A DNA stretch of 64,000 nt from Paulownia fortunei (lineage: Eukaryota > Streptophyta > Magnoliopsida > Lamiales > Paulowniaceae), in the NCBI GenBank assembly GCA_019321725.1, contig CM033108.1, positions 13,782,060 to 13,846,059 on the forward strand. Reading direction: 5' to 3'. This document shows positions 1 to 11,940 of this stretch, one piece after another. The translations under genes were made by a program, and so were the position numbers. How positions within the stretch are numbered: the stretch's first letter is position 1; every line of letters begins with the position of its first letter. The notes under the pieces were generated by a model. It searched no databases, was not told the origin of the DNA, and saw only the letters and a list, made by a program, of their open reading frames with translations.

Positions 1-2465
1 CAAATATCCTTAAGAATATTTATTTTCCTAGGCTCGTCTTATTCAGATTCATAATCTTGCAAGAACAATGACCTTGACCCATTATCTATTAAAAGATAAT
101 AATAAGAAAATTGGGTATACGCCGCACCCAGACGAGAAAGACTGTGAGTGATGTATATGATGAACGCCACAAGAAGAATCTTAACAGAAGAAAATAGGTC
201 TTTGAAGACCCAAAGAGGAAAAGTCTCACAAATATTATTTGAATCTTGAAACATTTTTATTAGGATTACTTTGTTTTACAAAGCCGAATTACTAATAAGT
301 TAAAAAGAAAACAAAACAATTACTAACAACTGATCCCGTACAATGAGAAAAGTAAAATGTTCAATATTGTAAAAATAAAATAAGAAAGGTCATTCCCTTA
401 CAATCACGAAAGTAAACAGCGATTTATTGTCTTGAAAACAGGCAAGTAATTTGCCGTTTATTGCAGAGTATTTGGTTGGTAACAGCGTACTGAAAATTGG
501 CAAATTTGCGAGCTTTCTTCATTCCCCAATCAATCAATATCCTGAAATTGACAAATTGGAAAGCTTTCCCTAATGACTTTGACTAGCCGATGTTCTCGTT
601 TTGCACCTATCTTAAATTGCATCATATTAGAACCAACAATAACATGCAATGGATCCTTTGATGATGTTCCGTTATTCTCATTGTTAAAACATACGAACCT
701 CACAATGAAAAATTAGACCCGAATATTCATAAGAGATATTTCTTGGGATCGTCTTTATTCATTATTCACAATCTCATAAGAAAAAAGTCTTTGACCCATT
801 ATCTACTAAATGATAAGAAACTAGGGTATAAGAAATTTGGATAGACGCCAAACTCAAGATAGATGAGAAAGATTGTGAGCGATAGGTCAAGGATGAAGGC
901 CACAAGAGAATTTTGATATGTTAACAAAATAGTTGTTTGAAAAACCAATGATCAAAAACTCTCACGAATATTATTTCAGCCCTAAATCTTTCTCTGTTAG
1001 GATTACTTTGTTTTATAAAGCAGAATTACTAAATAACCTAAAGAACAAATAAATCAAATCCTAGACAACTAACTAACCCTTTCAATCAATAAAGTAAAAT
1101 GTCCAATAATAAGAATAGAGAATAAGATAGGCCAATCCCTTACAGTCGCGAAAGTAATGGCAATTAATTGTCCTGAAAAGTTTTCGAAGAAAATAAGGAT
1201 AGTTAATCCTCAGAATCAATCAAGAAAGTAAGGGCGATTAGTGTCTTGAAAATACGCAGGTAGTTTACCTTTATTGCAGAGTCTTTATTGCAGAAATTCA
1301 CAAATTTGCGGGCTTTCCTCTTGTGCAAATTAATAAATATGCTGAAATTGACAAATTGAAAAGTTTTCCTTAATGACATTAACAGCCAATGAACTTATTC
1401 TGGACCCATCTTAATTGAAACATATTAGAATCAACCCGAATCTAATGAATCAGCCCATTAACTTGCATCTTTATGCCTTTTAGCCCTTGCCTTATTATTA
1501 GTCCAACAATTAATGATGCTCCATTATTCTCATCATTAAATGATATGAACCTCACAATGAAAAATAAGGCCCCAAATATCCTTAAAAATATTTATCTTCC
1601 TAGGCTCGTCTTAATTCAGATTCACAATCTTGCAAGAACAATGACCTTGACCCATTATCTTTAAAAGATAATAATAAGAAACTTGGGTAGACACCGCACA
1701 TAAGACGAGAAAGACTGTGAGTGATAGGTATATGATGAACGCCACAAGAAGAATTAACAAGAAGAAAATAGTTCTTTGAAGAACCAAAGAGGAAAACTCT
1801 CACAAATATTATTTGAATCTTGAAACATTTTCTATTAGGATTACTTTGTTTTACAAAGCCGAATTACTAAAAGTTAAAAAGAAAACAAAACCAATACTAA
1901 ACAATTGATCCCGTACAATGAGAAAAGTAAAATGTTCAATATTGTAAAAATAAAATAAGAAGGTCATTCCCTTACAATCACGAAAGTAAACAGCGATTTA
2001 TTGTCTTGAAAACAGGCAAGTAATTTGCCGTTTATTGCAGAGTCTTTGGTTGGTAACAGCGTACTGAAAATTGGCAAATTTGCGAGCTTTCTTCATTCCC
2101 CAATCAATCAATATCCTGAAATTGACAAATTAGAAAGCTTTCCCTAATGACTTTGACTAGCCGATGATCTCGTTTTGCACCAATCTTAAATTGCATCATA
2201 TTAGAACCAACAATAACATGCAATGGATCCTTTGATGATGTTCCGTTATTCTCATTGTTAAAACATACGAACCTCACAATGAAAAATTAGACCCGAATAT
2301 TCATAAGAGATTTTTCCTGGGATCGTCTTATTTATCTTCACAATCTCGTAAGAAAAAAGTCTTTGACCCATTATCTACTAAAGATAAGAAACAAGGGTAT
2401 AAGAAATTTGGATAGACGCCAAACTCAAGATAGATGAGAAAGATTGTGAGCGATAGGTCAAGGAT
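1..2465 (-). repeat. Satellite array block, type I (A/B dimers)
   Basis: Tandem satellite with no gene. The window opens inside an A half; the recurring marker gaacctcacaatgaaaaat then starts B at about 695, A at about 1547 and B at about 2269, giving a B-to-B period of about 1.57 kb. The A and B halves are related along their whole length: both carry the marker, a shared 'gattactttgtttta' stretch and an AAGCTT core followed by 'tcc(c/t)taatgac'. They differ enough to be told apart everywhere, for example 'aataaggcccc' in A against 'attagacccg' in B. The minus sign is arbitrary and marks the orientation in which short spurious reading frames occur. The block is cut by the retroelement that begins at 2466. 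Confidence 0.93.
2461..2465. repeat. Target site duplication, left copy (AGGAT)
   Basis: AGGAT directly precedes the TGTGATACCC end of the left LTR and recurs directly after the right end at 13688. Uninterrupted satellite copies elsewhere read 'gtcaaggatgaaggcc', so removing the element and one AGGAT restores the normal satellite. Confidence 0.95.
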
Positions 2466-5313
2466 TGTGATACCCGAGCCTCTTACTACTCACATGGTCA
2501 ATATGATTCATGCATTATATGTTAATTTTATATGCTATTTGCATTTCTATTGACATTGCATAATTTATTTCATTTTATACGATATTCTTGAATATTAAAC
2601 TTAATTCTGAAGCTCTTGCACGATATTAGTTATTGAATTTCTTAATCTAAGTAGTTGATTTTATATTGAAATAAGAAGAAAATGAGGTGGATCAATATTA
2701 GATATAGATGGATATATAGTTATAATTTTGGAAGTGCTAAAAGTGTTACTAGTAACCTTATACGTTTAATTTGATTTGATCAAGTTATTTCAAAAGTATA
2801 TATTTGTAAATTAGCATAATTGGGATATTGGACATGATATAATATGATTTAAGTGTCATATTACAAGGCCCTTATGTGCATATGATTTTAGAAATGCAAA
2901 CTAGATAATTCTTTAAGAATCAGATGCGAATCGGTTTGGAGATCGAATGAACGACATAGGAATTACCTATGGGAATGAATGGTGATTAAGATAGGTTGCA
3001 ACCAAATAAAAAATAGGTGAGAACACAAGATTAGGGCTGCAAGATAAGGGACAAAATCAGATTTTTCCATTTACTTGCCACCTCATGCTTTCTTATTAAG
3101 CTTAAGCTAACATCTCAAGCTAACACCTCAAACCCTTCACCCTTAAGCAACGACCAGACCCTCATTTCAGCCATTTTCATCTTCCAAACACACACCTTAA
3201 GGTCTCCAAGTGATCCAAATTGATTCCAAGTTGAAATAAAAGCAAGAAAAGCAAAGAAGAAGTGATTACCATCAAGTTAGCCTCAAAATCTGCATAGGTA
3301 ACACTTATCTACGGTTTTGCCTTTGGTTTTCAGATTATTATGAATGGTTTTATGGTTTTATGGTTATTAAGCTTTAAATATCTTTATAAAAGTGTTATGA
3401 AGTTTTAGTTAGCTTTTGGTGCACAAAGAAAGGGTTTTTGATCACAAACACTTAATAGGAAATACTTGTGTAGAAACTGTCATCTTACTGTTTTCTTGTG
3501 TTTTAGGATTCAAAGTGTATGGTATGTTGAATAAAACCTATAATTATTACCATTTACATGACCATATATGAGTTAAGAGTATTGTAATGAAGTTTTATCA
3601 GTTGGAAATTGAAATAGAGAATGATATTGGAGAAACACTCAAACTGCCAAAATAGCAAAATCTGTTTTGGTGTGCTGTGAAGGAAACTGAATTAAGGGAG
3701 CTAAATCCATTATTTTTGGTAATAATATGACCTGGTTGTCTCCTTAATATGCTATCTAAGTATGGTGAAATTTTGGAGTGATTGAATATACTTAAGGGTG
3801 CCAAAATCATTAATGTCATGAAGTGTGCAAAACTGTCACGGTAGGAAACAATCTGTTTCAGTATGTCGTGAAGAGCAGCTGAACTTGGGAAGCTATATCC
3901 GTGATTTTTAGCAATTATATGATATGGTTACATTTATATACATGTTATATAAGTGTGTGTAAAAATTTGGGAGTGATTGGATATTCTAGGGATGTTAAAA
4001 TTATCATGCAACTAAACTTGACAGCAAGAAATTATAAAAATGTGAATCTGCCACATTTGATCACTTAGCATGTTTCAACCTTGATATGTTGCTATTGAGT
4101 GTTAACAATTAGTACATGCTATTAGAGTTATAATACTTCAATTACATGATGTTTTCATGCATTTAAGATGAGAAATTGAGGTATTTGAGGGGCTATATTG
4201 GGTTTTAGTTTGTGAAAGCTTGATTGTTAGCTTATAGCTTGGTGTTTAAGGTCTAGTATGAGATTTTGTGCTTTCAACTTGCCAAATTAGGAATGGTGCT
4301 TGATGTTGGGTAATATTACAGGCTATTTTACATCTAAGGTTGGAGAGGAATACTAAACAAATTTAGACTAAGCCACCAACCAAGTGAAAGGTAAGTAAAA
4401 TTCATTTGCAACCACAATGCATAGACATAGTAGATTGTGTGATTATATGTGATATCATAAATCATATGTGCATAGTAGAGGGCTCTCCATTGAGCATACA
4501 TACATGGGCATTGTCATTAGCACGTGCATGCATCATATACGAGCATTGTGATCAATCTTGCATTGCACGGCATGATTCAGAAAGAAAAATATTTTGCTGA
4601 CCACTACTAGTACATCAAAGCATACATGGATTTGCAAGTTTGCGTGCATGGATTTGCATGCGTATGAGTATGCATGGATTTGCATGCTTATATGATTATT
4701 GGCCATTGGATTATGGCGGTGTACAGAGCTCTTTTCCGGTGCATGATAGTAGCGTTGGTCAGGGGCCCAAGAAAGAAATGATTTTGAGAGAAATATTTTG
4801 ATGTATAAAATTGCATTGTGAGCATAGCATTTTGAGTTGCATGACTTGATATTGTGGATTATTCTTTGACATGCATAATCTTTACTTGCTGAGCGTTAGC
4901 TCATATAGTTTATGCATTGTAGGTGAGTACGACGATGCTTGAAGCATCTTTGGCTGGTTGGTCGGCTGTTGGAGCTCCTGCAGGTGTTTGAGGGAGTGTG
5001 TACATGGATGACGACCTGTTGGGCTATTTTGTTGGCTTGTTATATTTTGAGTCTGGTGTATTATGTTTTTAGATTGATACTATATTTCTCTTTTAAAATT
5101 TACTGTAAATAAGTATGTAAATATTGTGGTCGTTATGGGTGTTGTGTTTTTATATAAATATTGATCCTTCTATTTTAAACAGGGTTGTGTATGTAAGAAG
5201 TGATATATCTTTTCTTAAAGTGTTACAAAAAAAAATATTCCATGCATGCACACAGGTTCTATCATGTCAAATATATACAATATATATGGTTGTGTAGGAA
5301 TGGGGGTGTTACA
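2466..5313 (+). repeat. 5' LTR of copy 1 (full length, about 2.85 kb)
   Basis: Begins TGTGATACCC and ends GGGTGTTACA, immediately before the PBS. Its start is repeated at 9745, 13778 and 30424, and its end at 13687 and 33269. It holds no gene; the short open frames in it (for example near 4406 and on the minus strand near 3598) are not conserved coding sequence. Landmarks are a CATGCAT-rich short repeat at about 4614-4690, the block 'ctgagcgttagctcat' near 4889, and TATA-like stretches at about 5148-5160, which are candidates for the transcription start region only. Confidence 0.93.
4614..4692 (+). repeat. Short repeat rich in CATGCA inside the LTR
   Basis: Imperfect tandem copies of 'gcatggatttgcatg' containing the RY-type core CATGCA. 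The corresponding part of the solo LTR (about 32579-32672) has an extra partial copy. In the second LTR the deletion breakpoint falls inside this repeat. Confidence 0.75.
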
Positions 5314-5316
5314 GAG

Positions 5317-5329
5317 TGGTATCAGAGCC
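5317..5329 (+). other. Primer binding site, tRNA-iMet type (copy 1)
   Basis: TGGTATCAGAGCC starts three bases after the LTR end. It matches the usual plant initiator-Met tRNA complement used to prime minus-strand synthesis in Ty3/gypsy elements. Confidence 0.92.
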
Positions 5330-5484
5330 CAGGTCTTGATTCTGTAGACTGTCCATGTACATAACCTTTGAAACTTGCAGAGCGCAGCCATGCCAGTAAG
5401 TTTTATATTATCATATATTGCATTTCATATTTCATAAATTATATTGGCCATATGTTGTCAAACTTGTATAAACAGCACTGCAAA

Positions 5485-6525
5485 ATGGTGAGAACTCGTG
5501 GTGAGAGCAGTGGTGGTGCCAGAGCACAGAGGAATGAGACACCCCATCCTGGTTAATGATCGAGATACAATGATTAATCGGTTAACAGGTTGAACGACAG
5601 TCCGAACAGATTCAACAATTGATTCGGCAGAGGGATAATGGTGAGCACCACGGGTGGAGGTAAACCAACAGCGGGCAGACTATATATATTGGTGGAGAAC
5701 GATTTCGGAGACTGGATCCCCAACATTTGAGGATGCTATTGATCCTACCGCTGCAGAGGAGCTGGTTGAGGACCCTGGAGAACATGTTCCAGTACAGCAG
5801 GTGCCAGTAGAGGAGAGGGTAATGTGTGCCACTTTCATGCTTCGCGGTAGTGCAGGCCATTGGTGGACATGATTAGCAGTATAGAGGACATTACTACCAT
5901 GAGCTGGGATAGATTCAAGGAGTTATTCCGAAATAAATATTTCACAGCTCCAGTTTGCATGATGAAGATGAACGAGTTTATACAACTGCGACAAGGAGCG
6001 ATGACTGTTGGGGAATATATTCGTAAATTTGAACAACTATCCAGGTTTGCTACGCATATGGTCAGCACTAAAGTACTGAAAGTAGAGAGATTTCTAGAGG
6101 GTTTGAGGCAGAGTATACCGGGATGTGAATATGGCGGGTACTCAAGGGTGACATTTTCACAGGTGGCTGAGAGGGCGTTGGTGGCAGAACAGGCTGAATT
6201 GAGAATCGTTCGTGCACATGAGGCTCGTCGATAGCAGTTCAGACAGCAGGGACAGATGGACTGTGGGGCAAAAGAGGACATTCCAAATGCAGAAGCCGAT
6301 CCAAATACAGAAGCCGGGATTTAAATTTCAAGGAGAACAAGGCCAACAACAAGAAGGTCAAAATAAGAGGCCACGGGTCGAACAAGGAAAAGCACCAATG
6401 CCAGAAGCTGTGTGTCAGAAATGTGGTAATCGACATACTGGAGGCTGCTATATAGAAACCAGGATGTGTTTTCGATGTGGAATATACCGGACATATTGCT
6501 AAATTTTGCCCAGGTATACAGAATC
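5485..6525 (+). pseudogene. gag: gag, copy 1 (frameshifted)
   Basis: Decayed capsid gene, colinear with the open gag at 12090. The start ATG at 5485 gives MVRTRGESSGG, the same N-terminus as copy 2. Single-base gains and losses (for example an extra C near 5543 and missing bases near 5588 and 5650-5870) break it into pieces in different frames. The longest readable part, about 5860-6234, contains the retrotransposon gag core with 'RFKELFRNKYF' and 'YIRKFEQLSRFA'. A TAG at 6232-6234 ends that frame. Beyond it, in another frame, lie the basic region and the zinc knuckles CQKCGNRHTGGC and CFRCG...HIAKFC, the second disrupted by an insertion near 6485. This copy cannot make a particle protein. 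Confidence 0.9.
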
Positions 6526-6539
6526 AGACCATCCAAAAG

Positions 6540-6985
6540 TGTACTAGCCAAGGTGTTCACCATGACCAGGGCGGATGCAGAAGCAAATCCATCGTGGTAA
6601 CAGGTACACTTTATATTTCTAGTGTTCCAACACTTGTATTATTTGATTTTGGAGCCACGCATTCATTTGCATCCACTGAGTACGTGAAGAGGTTGGGTAG
6701 AATACCAGATGTAGCAGAAATCAGTTATAGTGTAACAGTTCCCTCTAGAGATGCTAGACAAACTGATCGGATTTTGAGAGCTTGTGCTATACTTGTTTGA
6801 AGGTAGAGAATTACATGCTGATTTGATTGTACTGGATATGAATGATTATGATGTTATTTTGGGCATGGATTGTTGTCAAAGTATGGGCTACTATCAACTG
6901 TAAGGAAAAGACGGTAACATTTCAACTTTCTGGGAAAGAGTCTTTCACATTTGCCAGCATTGTGAAGAATTTCAGATTTCTATGA
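6540..6985 (+). pseudogene. Aspartic protease, copy 1 (DSG changed to DFG)
   Basis: The retroviral-type protease follows the zinc knuckles. It reads TLYISSVPTLVLFDFGATHS, where the family's active-site triad is normally D-S/T-G; here Asp is at 6645-6647 and the next codon is TTT (Phe) at 6648-6650. The C-terminal part ('LIVLDMNDYDVILGMDW') is still recognisable to about 6870 but is reached only across frameshifts near 6795 and 6880. Both the substitution and the frame breaks suggest it is inactive. The same DFG occurs in copy 2. Confidence 0.87.
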
Positions 6986-7716
6986 TTTCAGCAGTGAAGG
7001 CACAACGATTACTCGATGATGGTTGCGAAGGGTACTTGGTGAGTGTCATGAACATTGAGGAACAACACCCACCAACTCTGAGTGAAATACCAGTGGTACG
7101 GGAATATACTGAAGTATTCCAGATGATTCCCAGGACTGCCACCAGATCGTGAAATAAAGTTTGTTATTGACATACAACCAGGAACATCTTCAATCTCAAA
7201 AACTCCTACAGAATGGCTCCATTGGAGTTGAAAGAATTGAAAGTACAATTACAAGACTTGTTGGACAAGGGATTCATCAGACCGAGCTTTTCACCTTGGG
7301 GAGCACCAGTTCTATTTGTACGTAAGAAGGATGGCACCATGAGACTGTGCATCAATTATCGAGAGTTGAACAGGTCACAATTAAGAATAAGTATCCGTTA
7401 CCCAGAATCGATGATTTATTTGATTTTATATTTTTGAGTTATTGTGCTCATAATTTAGTATATACTTTTAACTTATATTTATAAAATATAGATAAAATGC
7501 GAGTTTGGTTGGATCGTGTGGTATTCTTGGAAATGTTATATCAGAGCAGGAATATCAGTAGATCCAAGTAAAGTTGAAGCTATCAACAACTGGATGCAAC
7601 CTACTAATCCTTCAGAGGTGCGCAGTTTTCTGGGTTTAGCTGGATATTACCGAAGATTTGTGGAGGGGTTCTCCAAGATTGCAATGCTATTGACACAATT
7701 AACCAGAAAAGGGTGA
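6986..7716 (+). pseudogene. Reverse transcriptase, copy 1 (catalytic core deleted)
   Basis: The N-terminal RT is clear, with the PPDREIKF-like entry, '[20 protein letters not shown]', '[16 protein letters not shown]' and then 'YP..RIDDLFD' across a frameshift near 7375. At 7424 homology stops. After about 70 bp of unrelated AT-rich sequence (7425-7494) it resumes at the end of the palm ('KCEF', then 'WLDRVVFLG' with a base missing) and runs through '[10 protein letters not shown]' and '[20 protein letters not shown]'. The missing part includes the fingers/palm segment with the YxDD-type metal-binding motif, so no activity is possible. The deleted length is estimated at several hundred bases from family knowledge. 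Confidence 0.92.
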
Positions 7717-8160
7717 TGTTTAGATGGACAGATATGTGTGAGCGAAGTTTCCAGGAGCTGAAAAAGAGGCTGACTTCAGCACCTATTCTCTCAATTCCAT
7801 CAGGTACGGGAGGATTCGTAATTTACAACGCATCGAAGAATGGATTAGGATTGTACTGATGCAGAATGGCAAAGTAATTGCGTATGCATCCAGACAACTT
7901 AAAGAGTACGAAAAGAATTACCCCACGCACGACTTGGCACTTGCTGCTGTAGTATTTGCGCTTAAAATATGGGGCACTATTTTTATGGTGAACGGTGCGA
8001 GATCTTTACTGATCACAAGAGCCTCAAATACTTCTTCACACAGAAAGAGTTGAATATGCGGCAGCGAAGATGGCTAGAACTGGTAAAAGATTATGATTGT
8101 GTGATCAATTACCACCCAGGTAAAGCCAACGTTGTAGCTGATGCATTGAGCCAAAAATCC
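7717..8160 (+). pseudogene. RNase H, copy 1 (active-site changes)
   Basis: Continues colinearly from RT. After a frameshift near 7712 it reads '[18 protein letters not shown]', then '[10 protein letters not shown]' and a TGA at 7858-7860 where a Cys or Trp codon is expected, then [20 protein letters not shown]. In related elements the first catalytic Asp lies in a DAS motif, here NAS, and the Glu after 'HDL' is here Ala. The third acidic site, 'IFTDHKSL', is kept. The domain closes with '[15 protein letters not shown]'. A frameshift near 7965-7975 adds to the loss. Confidence 0.87.
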
Positions 8161-9162
8161 ACACAAAGTACAATGGCTATGGCTTTAATTCAGAAATCGG
8201 AACTGAATGATTTGCAGAAAATGAATATAGAGATTTTATAGACAGGAGTAATAGAGCGCAGTTGGCAGCCCTGACGCTTCAGCTTACGCTAATTGATAGG
8301 ATCAAACAGGGACAACGAGATGATGAATATCTCATCAATATGAGAAAATATGTTGCTGCAGGGAAGTCTACTGAATTTAAGATGACTCAGGATGATATTT
8401 TACAATTTAGAGGGCAGTTTTGTTGTGCCAATATTGATAACATTCGGGGAAACATTTTTAAAGAGGCACATTCAACCCCTATTCAGTACATCCAGGGGCT
8501 ACTAAGATGTATAGAGACTTGAAATCGCATTATTGGTGGCCGGGTATGAAAAAGAACATCGCCCAGCATGTGGAGCAATGTTTAACATGTCAGCAAATAA
8601 AGGCCGAATATCAAAGACCCGCAGGGACTTTACAACCTCTACTTATCCAGAATGGAAATGGGAAAGGATCACCATGGATTTCGTAACTGGTTTGCCAAAG
8701 ACTACTAAGAGTCATGATGCTATTTGGGTTATCGTCGATAGATTGACCAAGTCTGCTCATTTCCTTCCCATATGTTCTACCTATTCTATGGATCACTATG
8801 CCCAATTATACATTCAGGAGATTGTCAGACTTCATGGTGTGCCATTGTCTATTGTTTCTGATAGAGATTCAAGATTTTTGTCTACTTTTGGAGGAGTTTA
8901 CACAAGCTTTGGAACACAATTATTTCAGTACAGCATATCATCCTCAGACGGATGGGCAATCTGAATAACAATACAACGTTAGAGATATGCTCAGAGCCTG
9001 TGTATTAGACTTCCAAGGTCAGTGGAGTAAATTCCTACCTTTGGTGGAGTTTTCGTACAACAACAGCTATCAGACTAGCATTGGAATGGCTCCCTATGAA
9101 GCATTGTATGGCAGAAAATGTAGGTCTCCGATACACTGGATGAAGTTGGTGAGAAGAAACTT
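8161..9162 (+). pseudogene. Integrase zinc-binding and catalytic core, copy 1
   Basis: A linker with a stop at 8239-8241 leads into the HHCC zinc-binding domain: His in 'EAHS' near 8468, His in 'KSHYWWPGM' near 8527, and Cys in 'CLTCQ' near 8578-8587, split by a frameshift near 8490. The catalytic core is well preserved: WERITMDFVTGLPK carries the first Asp, 'IVSDRDSRF' the second, and 'TDGQSE' the Glu at 8963-8965. That Glu is directly followed by TAA, and frameshifts near 8890-8930 precede it. The remainder ('DMLRACVLDFQGQW', then GMAPYEALYGRKCRSP) is open from 8987. It is not functional as it stands. Confidence 0.9.
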
Positions 9163-9708
9163 TTGGGCCTAGATATGATTCGAGAGATGACAGAAGCCGT
9201 GTTACAGATTCGACAAAGAATGCAAACTGCCCAAAATCGACAGAAAAGTTATGCAGATCGACGAAGAAGGGCATTGGAGTTTGCGATAGGTGATCAGGTG
9301 TTTTTGAAAGTAGCACCAATGAAGGGCATCATGCGGTTTGGGAAGAAAGGAAAATTGAGTCCCAGATACATTGGCCCATTCTCGGTGATTGAAAGAATTG
9401 GTGATGTTTCTTACAGACTAGATCTGCCAACATCTATGTCCCAAATACACAATGTATTTCATGTGTCTATGCTGAGGAAATATATTGCTAATCCTTCTCA
9501 CATTCTGAAGAATGAACTAGTGGAATTAAAGGCAGATTTAAGCTACGAAGAAAAGCCTATACAAATTTTATTACGAGAAGTGAAGCAGCTAAGAAATAAA
9601 CAGATTCTATTGGTTAAAGTGTTATGGAGAAACCAATTAGTAGAAGAGGCCACTTGGGAAAGGGAGGATGAAATGAGAACTAAGTATCCTGAACTTTTCG
9701 GTAAGTGA
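9163..9708 (+). pseudogene. Integrase C-terminus with chromodomain-like tail, copy 1
   Basis: An open stretch of about 180 codons with the GPY/F module ('LSPRYIGPFSVIERIGDV', 'NVFHVSMLRKYI') and then a tail from about 9540: 'PIQILLREVKQLRNKQI', 'VLWRNQLVEEATWERE', ending 'YPELFGK' and TGA. This matches the group II chromodomain-like segment of plant chromoviruses, thought to bias integration to heterochromatin, which suits the satellite location. The reading frame is interrupted upstream, so this is the intact end of a broken polyprotein and not a separate gene; the Met near its start is incidental. Confidence 0.88.
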
Positions 9709-9730
9709 AATTTCGGGGACGAAATTTTTA

Positions 9731-9744
9731 TAAGGAGGGGAGGA
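9731..9744 (+). other. Polypurine tract
   Basis: 'aaggaggggagga' lies directly upstream of TGTGATACCC at 9745, the normal position for plus-strand priming. It confirms that the second LTR is the 3' LTR of copy 1. Confidence 0.9.
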
Positions 9745-11919
9745 TGTGATACCCGAGCCTCTTACTACTCACATGGTCAAATATGATTCATGCATTACAT
9801 GTTAATTTTATATGCTATTTGCATTTCTATTGACATTGCATAATTTTATTTCATTTTATACGATATTCTTGAATATTAAACTTAATTCTGAGCTCTTGCA
9901 CGATATTAGTTATTGAATTTCTTAATCTAAATAGTTGATTTTATATTGAAATAAGAAGAAAATGAGGTGGATCAATATTAGATATAGATGGGATATATAG
10001 GTTATAATTTTGGAAGTGCTAAAAGTGTTACTAGTAACCTTATACGGTTTAATTTGATTTGATCAAGTTATTTCAAAAGTATATATTTGTAAATTAGCAT
10101 ACTTGGATATTGGACATGATATAATATGATTTAAGTGTCATATTACAAGGCCTTATGTGCATATGATTTTAGAAATGCAAACTAGATAATTCTTTAAGAA
10201 TCGGATGCGAATCGGTTTGGAGATCGAATGAACGGACATAGGAATTACCTATGGGAATGAATGGTGATTAAGATAGGTTGCAACCAAATAAAAATAGGTG
10301 AGACACACAAGATTAGGGCTGCAAGATAAGGGACAAAATCAGATTTTGCCATTTACTTGCCACCTCATGCTTTCTTATTAAGCTTAAGCTAACATCTCAA
10401 GCTAACACCTCAAACCCTTCACCCTTAAGCAACGACCAGACCCTCATTTCAGCCATTTTCATCTTCCAAACACACACCTTAAGGTCTCCAAGTGATCCAA
10501 ATTGATTCCAAGTTGAAATAAAAAAAGCAAGAAAAGCAAAGAAGAAGTGATTACCATCAAGTTAGCCTCAAAATCTGCATAGGTAACACTTATCTACGGT
10601 TTTGCCTTTGGTTTTCAGATTATTATGAATGGTTTTATGGTTTATTAAGCTTTCAATATCTCTTATAAAAGTGTTATGAAGTTTTTAGTTAGACTTTGGT
10701 GCACAAAGAAAGGGTTTTGATCACAAACACTTAATAGGAAATACTTGTGGCAGAAACTGTCATCTTACTGTTTTTCTTGTGTTTTAGGCTTCAAAAGTGT
10801 ATGGTATGTTGAATAAAACCTATAATTATTACCATTTACATGACCATATATGAGTTAAGAGTATTGTAATGAAGTTTTATCAGTTGGAAATTGAAATAGA
10901 GAATGATATTGGAGAAACACTCAAACTGCCAAAATAGCAAAATCTGTTTTGGTGTGCTGTGAAGGAAACTGAATTAAGGGAGCTAAATCCATTATTTTTG
11001 GTAATAATATGACCTGGTTGTCTCCTTATATATGCTATCTAAGTATGGTGAAAATTTTGGAGTGATTGAATATACTTAAGGGTGCCAAAACCATTAATGT
11101 CATGAAGTGTGCAAAACTGTCACGGTAGGAAACAATCTGTTTCAGTATGTCGTGAAGAGAGCTGAACTTGGGAAGCTATATCCGTGATTTTTAGCAATTA
11201 TATGATATGGTTACATTTATATACATGTTATATAAGTGTGGTAAAAATTTGGGAGTGATTGGATATTCTTAGGGATGTTAAAATTATCATGCAACTAAAC
11301 TTGACAGCAAGAAAATATGAAAATGTGAATCTGCCACATTTGATCACTTAGCATGTTTCAACCTTGATATGTTGCTATTGAGTGTTAACAATTAGGTACA
11401 TGCTATTAGAGTTATAATACTTCAATTACATGATGTTTTCATGCATTTAAGATGAGAAATTGAGGTATTTGAGGGCTATATTGGGTTTTAGTTTGTGAAA
11501 GCTTGATTGTTAGCTTATAGCTTGGTGTTTAAGGTCTAGTATGAGATTTTGTGCTTTCAACTTGCCAAATTAGGAATGGTGCTTGATGTTGGGTAATATT
11601 ACAGGCTATTTTACATCTAAGGTTGGAGAGGAATACTAAACAAATTTAGACTAAGCCACCAACCAAGTGAAAGGTAAGTAAAAATTCATTTGCAACCACA
11701 ATGCATAGACATAGTAGATGTGTGAATTATATGTGATATCATAAATCATATGTGCATAGTAGAGGGCTCTCCATTGAGCATACATACATGGGCATTGTCA
11801 TTAGCACGTGCATGCATCATATACGAGCATTGTGATCAATCTTGCATTGCACGGCATGATTCAGAGAAAGAAAAATATTTTGCTGACCACTACTAGTACA
11901 TCAAAGCATGCATGGATTT
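9745..11919 (+). repeat. Second LTR (shared by copies 1 and 2), 3' end deleted
   Basis: Colinear with the LTR at 2466 up to the CATGCAT-rich repeat, where it stops after 'catgcatggattt'. The last roughly 680 bp of the LTR, the PBS and about 20 bp beyond are missing. Differences from the first LTR are mostly single-base indels plus scattered substitutions. No gene lies within it. Confidence 0.92.
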
Positions 11920-11940
11920 ATTGCATGTACCTTTGAAACA
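11920..11940 (+). other. Filler DNA at the LTR/internal deletion junction
   Basis: About 21 bp, 'attgcatgtacctttgaaac' plus one A, between the LTR fragment and internal sequence resuming at 'ttgattctgtagactgtcc'. The filler resembles 'catgtacataacctttgaaa', which lies only about 20 bp further on (about 11960), so it looks copied from the junction's own surroundings during end joining. Confidence 0.7.

Noticed and set aside
5612..6563. Minus-strand frames opposite gag of copies 1 and 2 (for example 5835-6281, 12290-12682, 12774-13169)
   Set aside because: Antisense shadows of the gag coding region.
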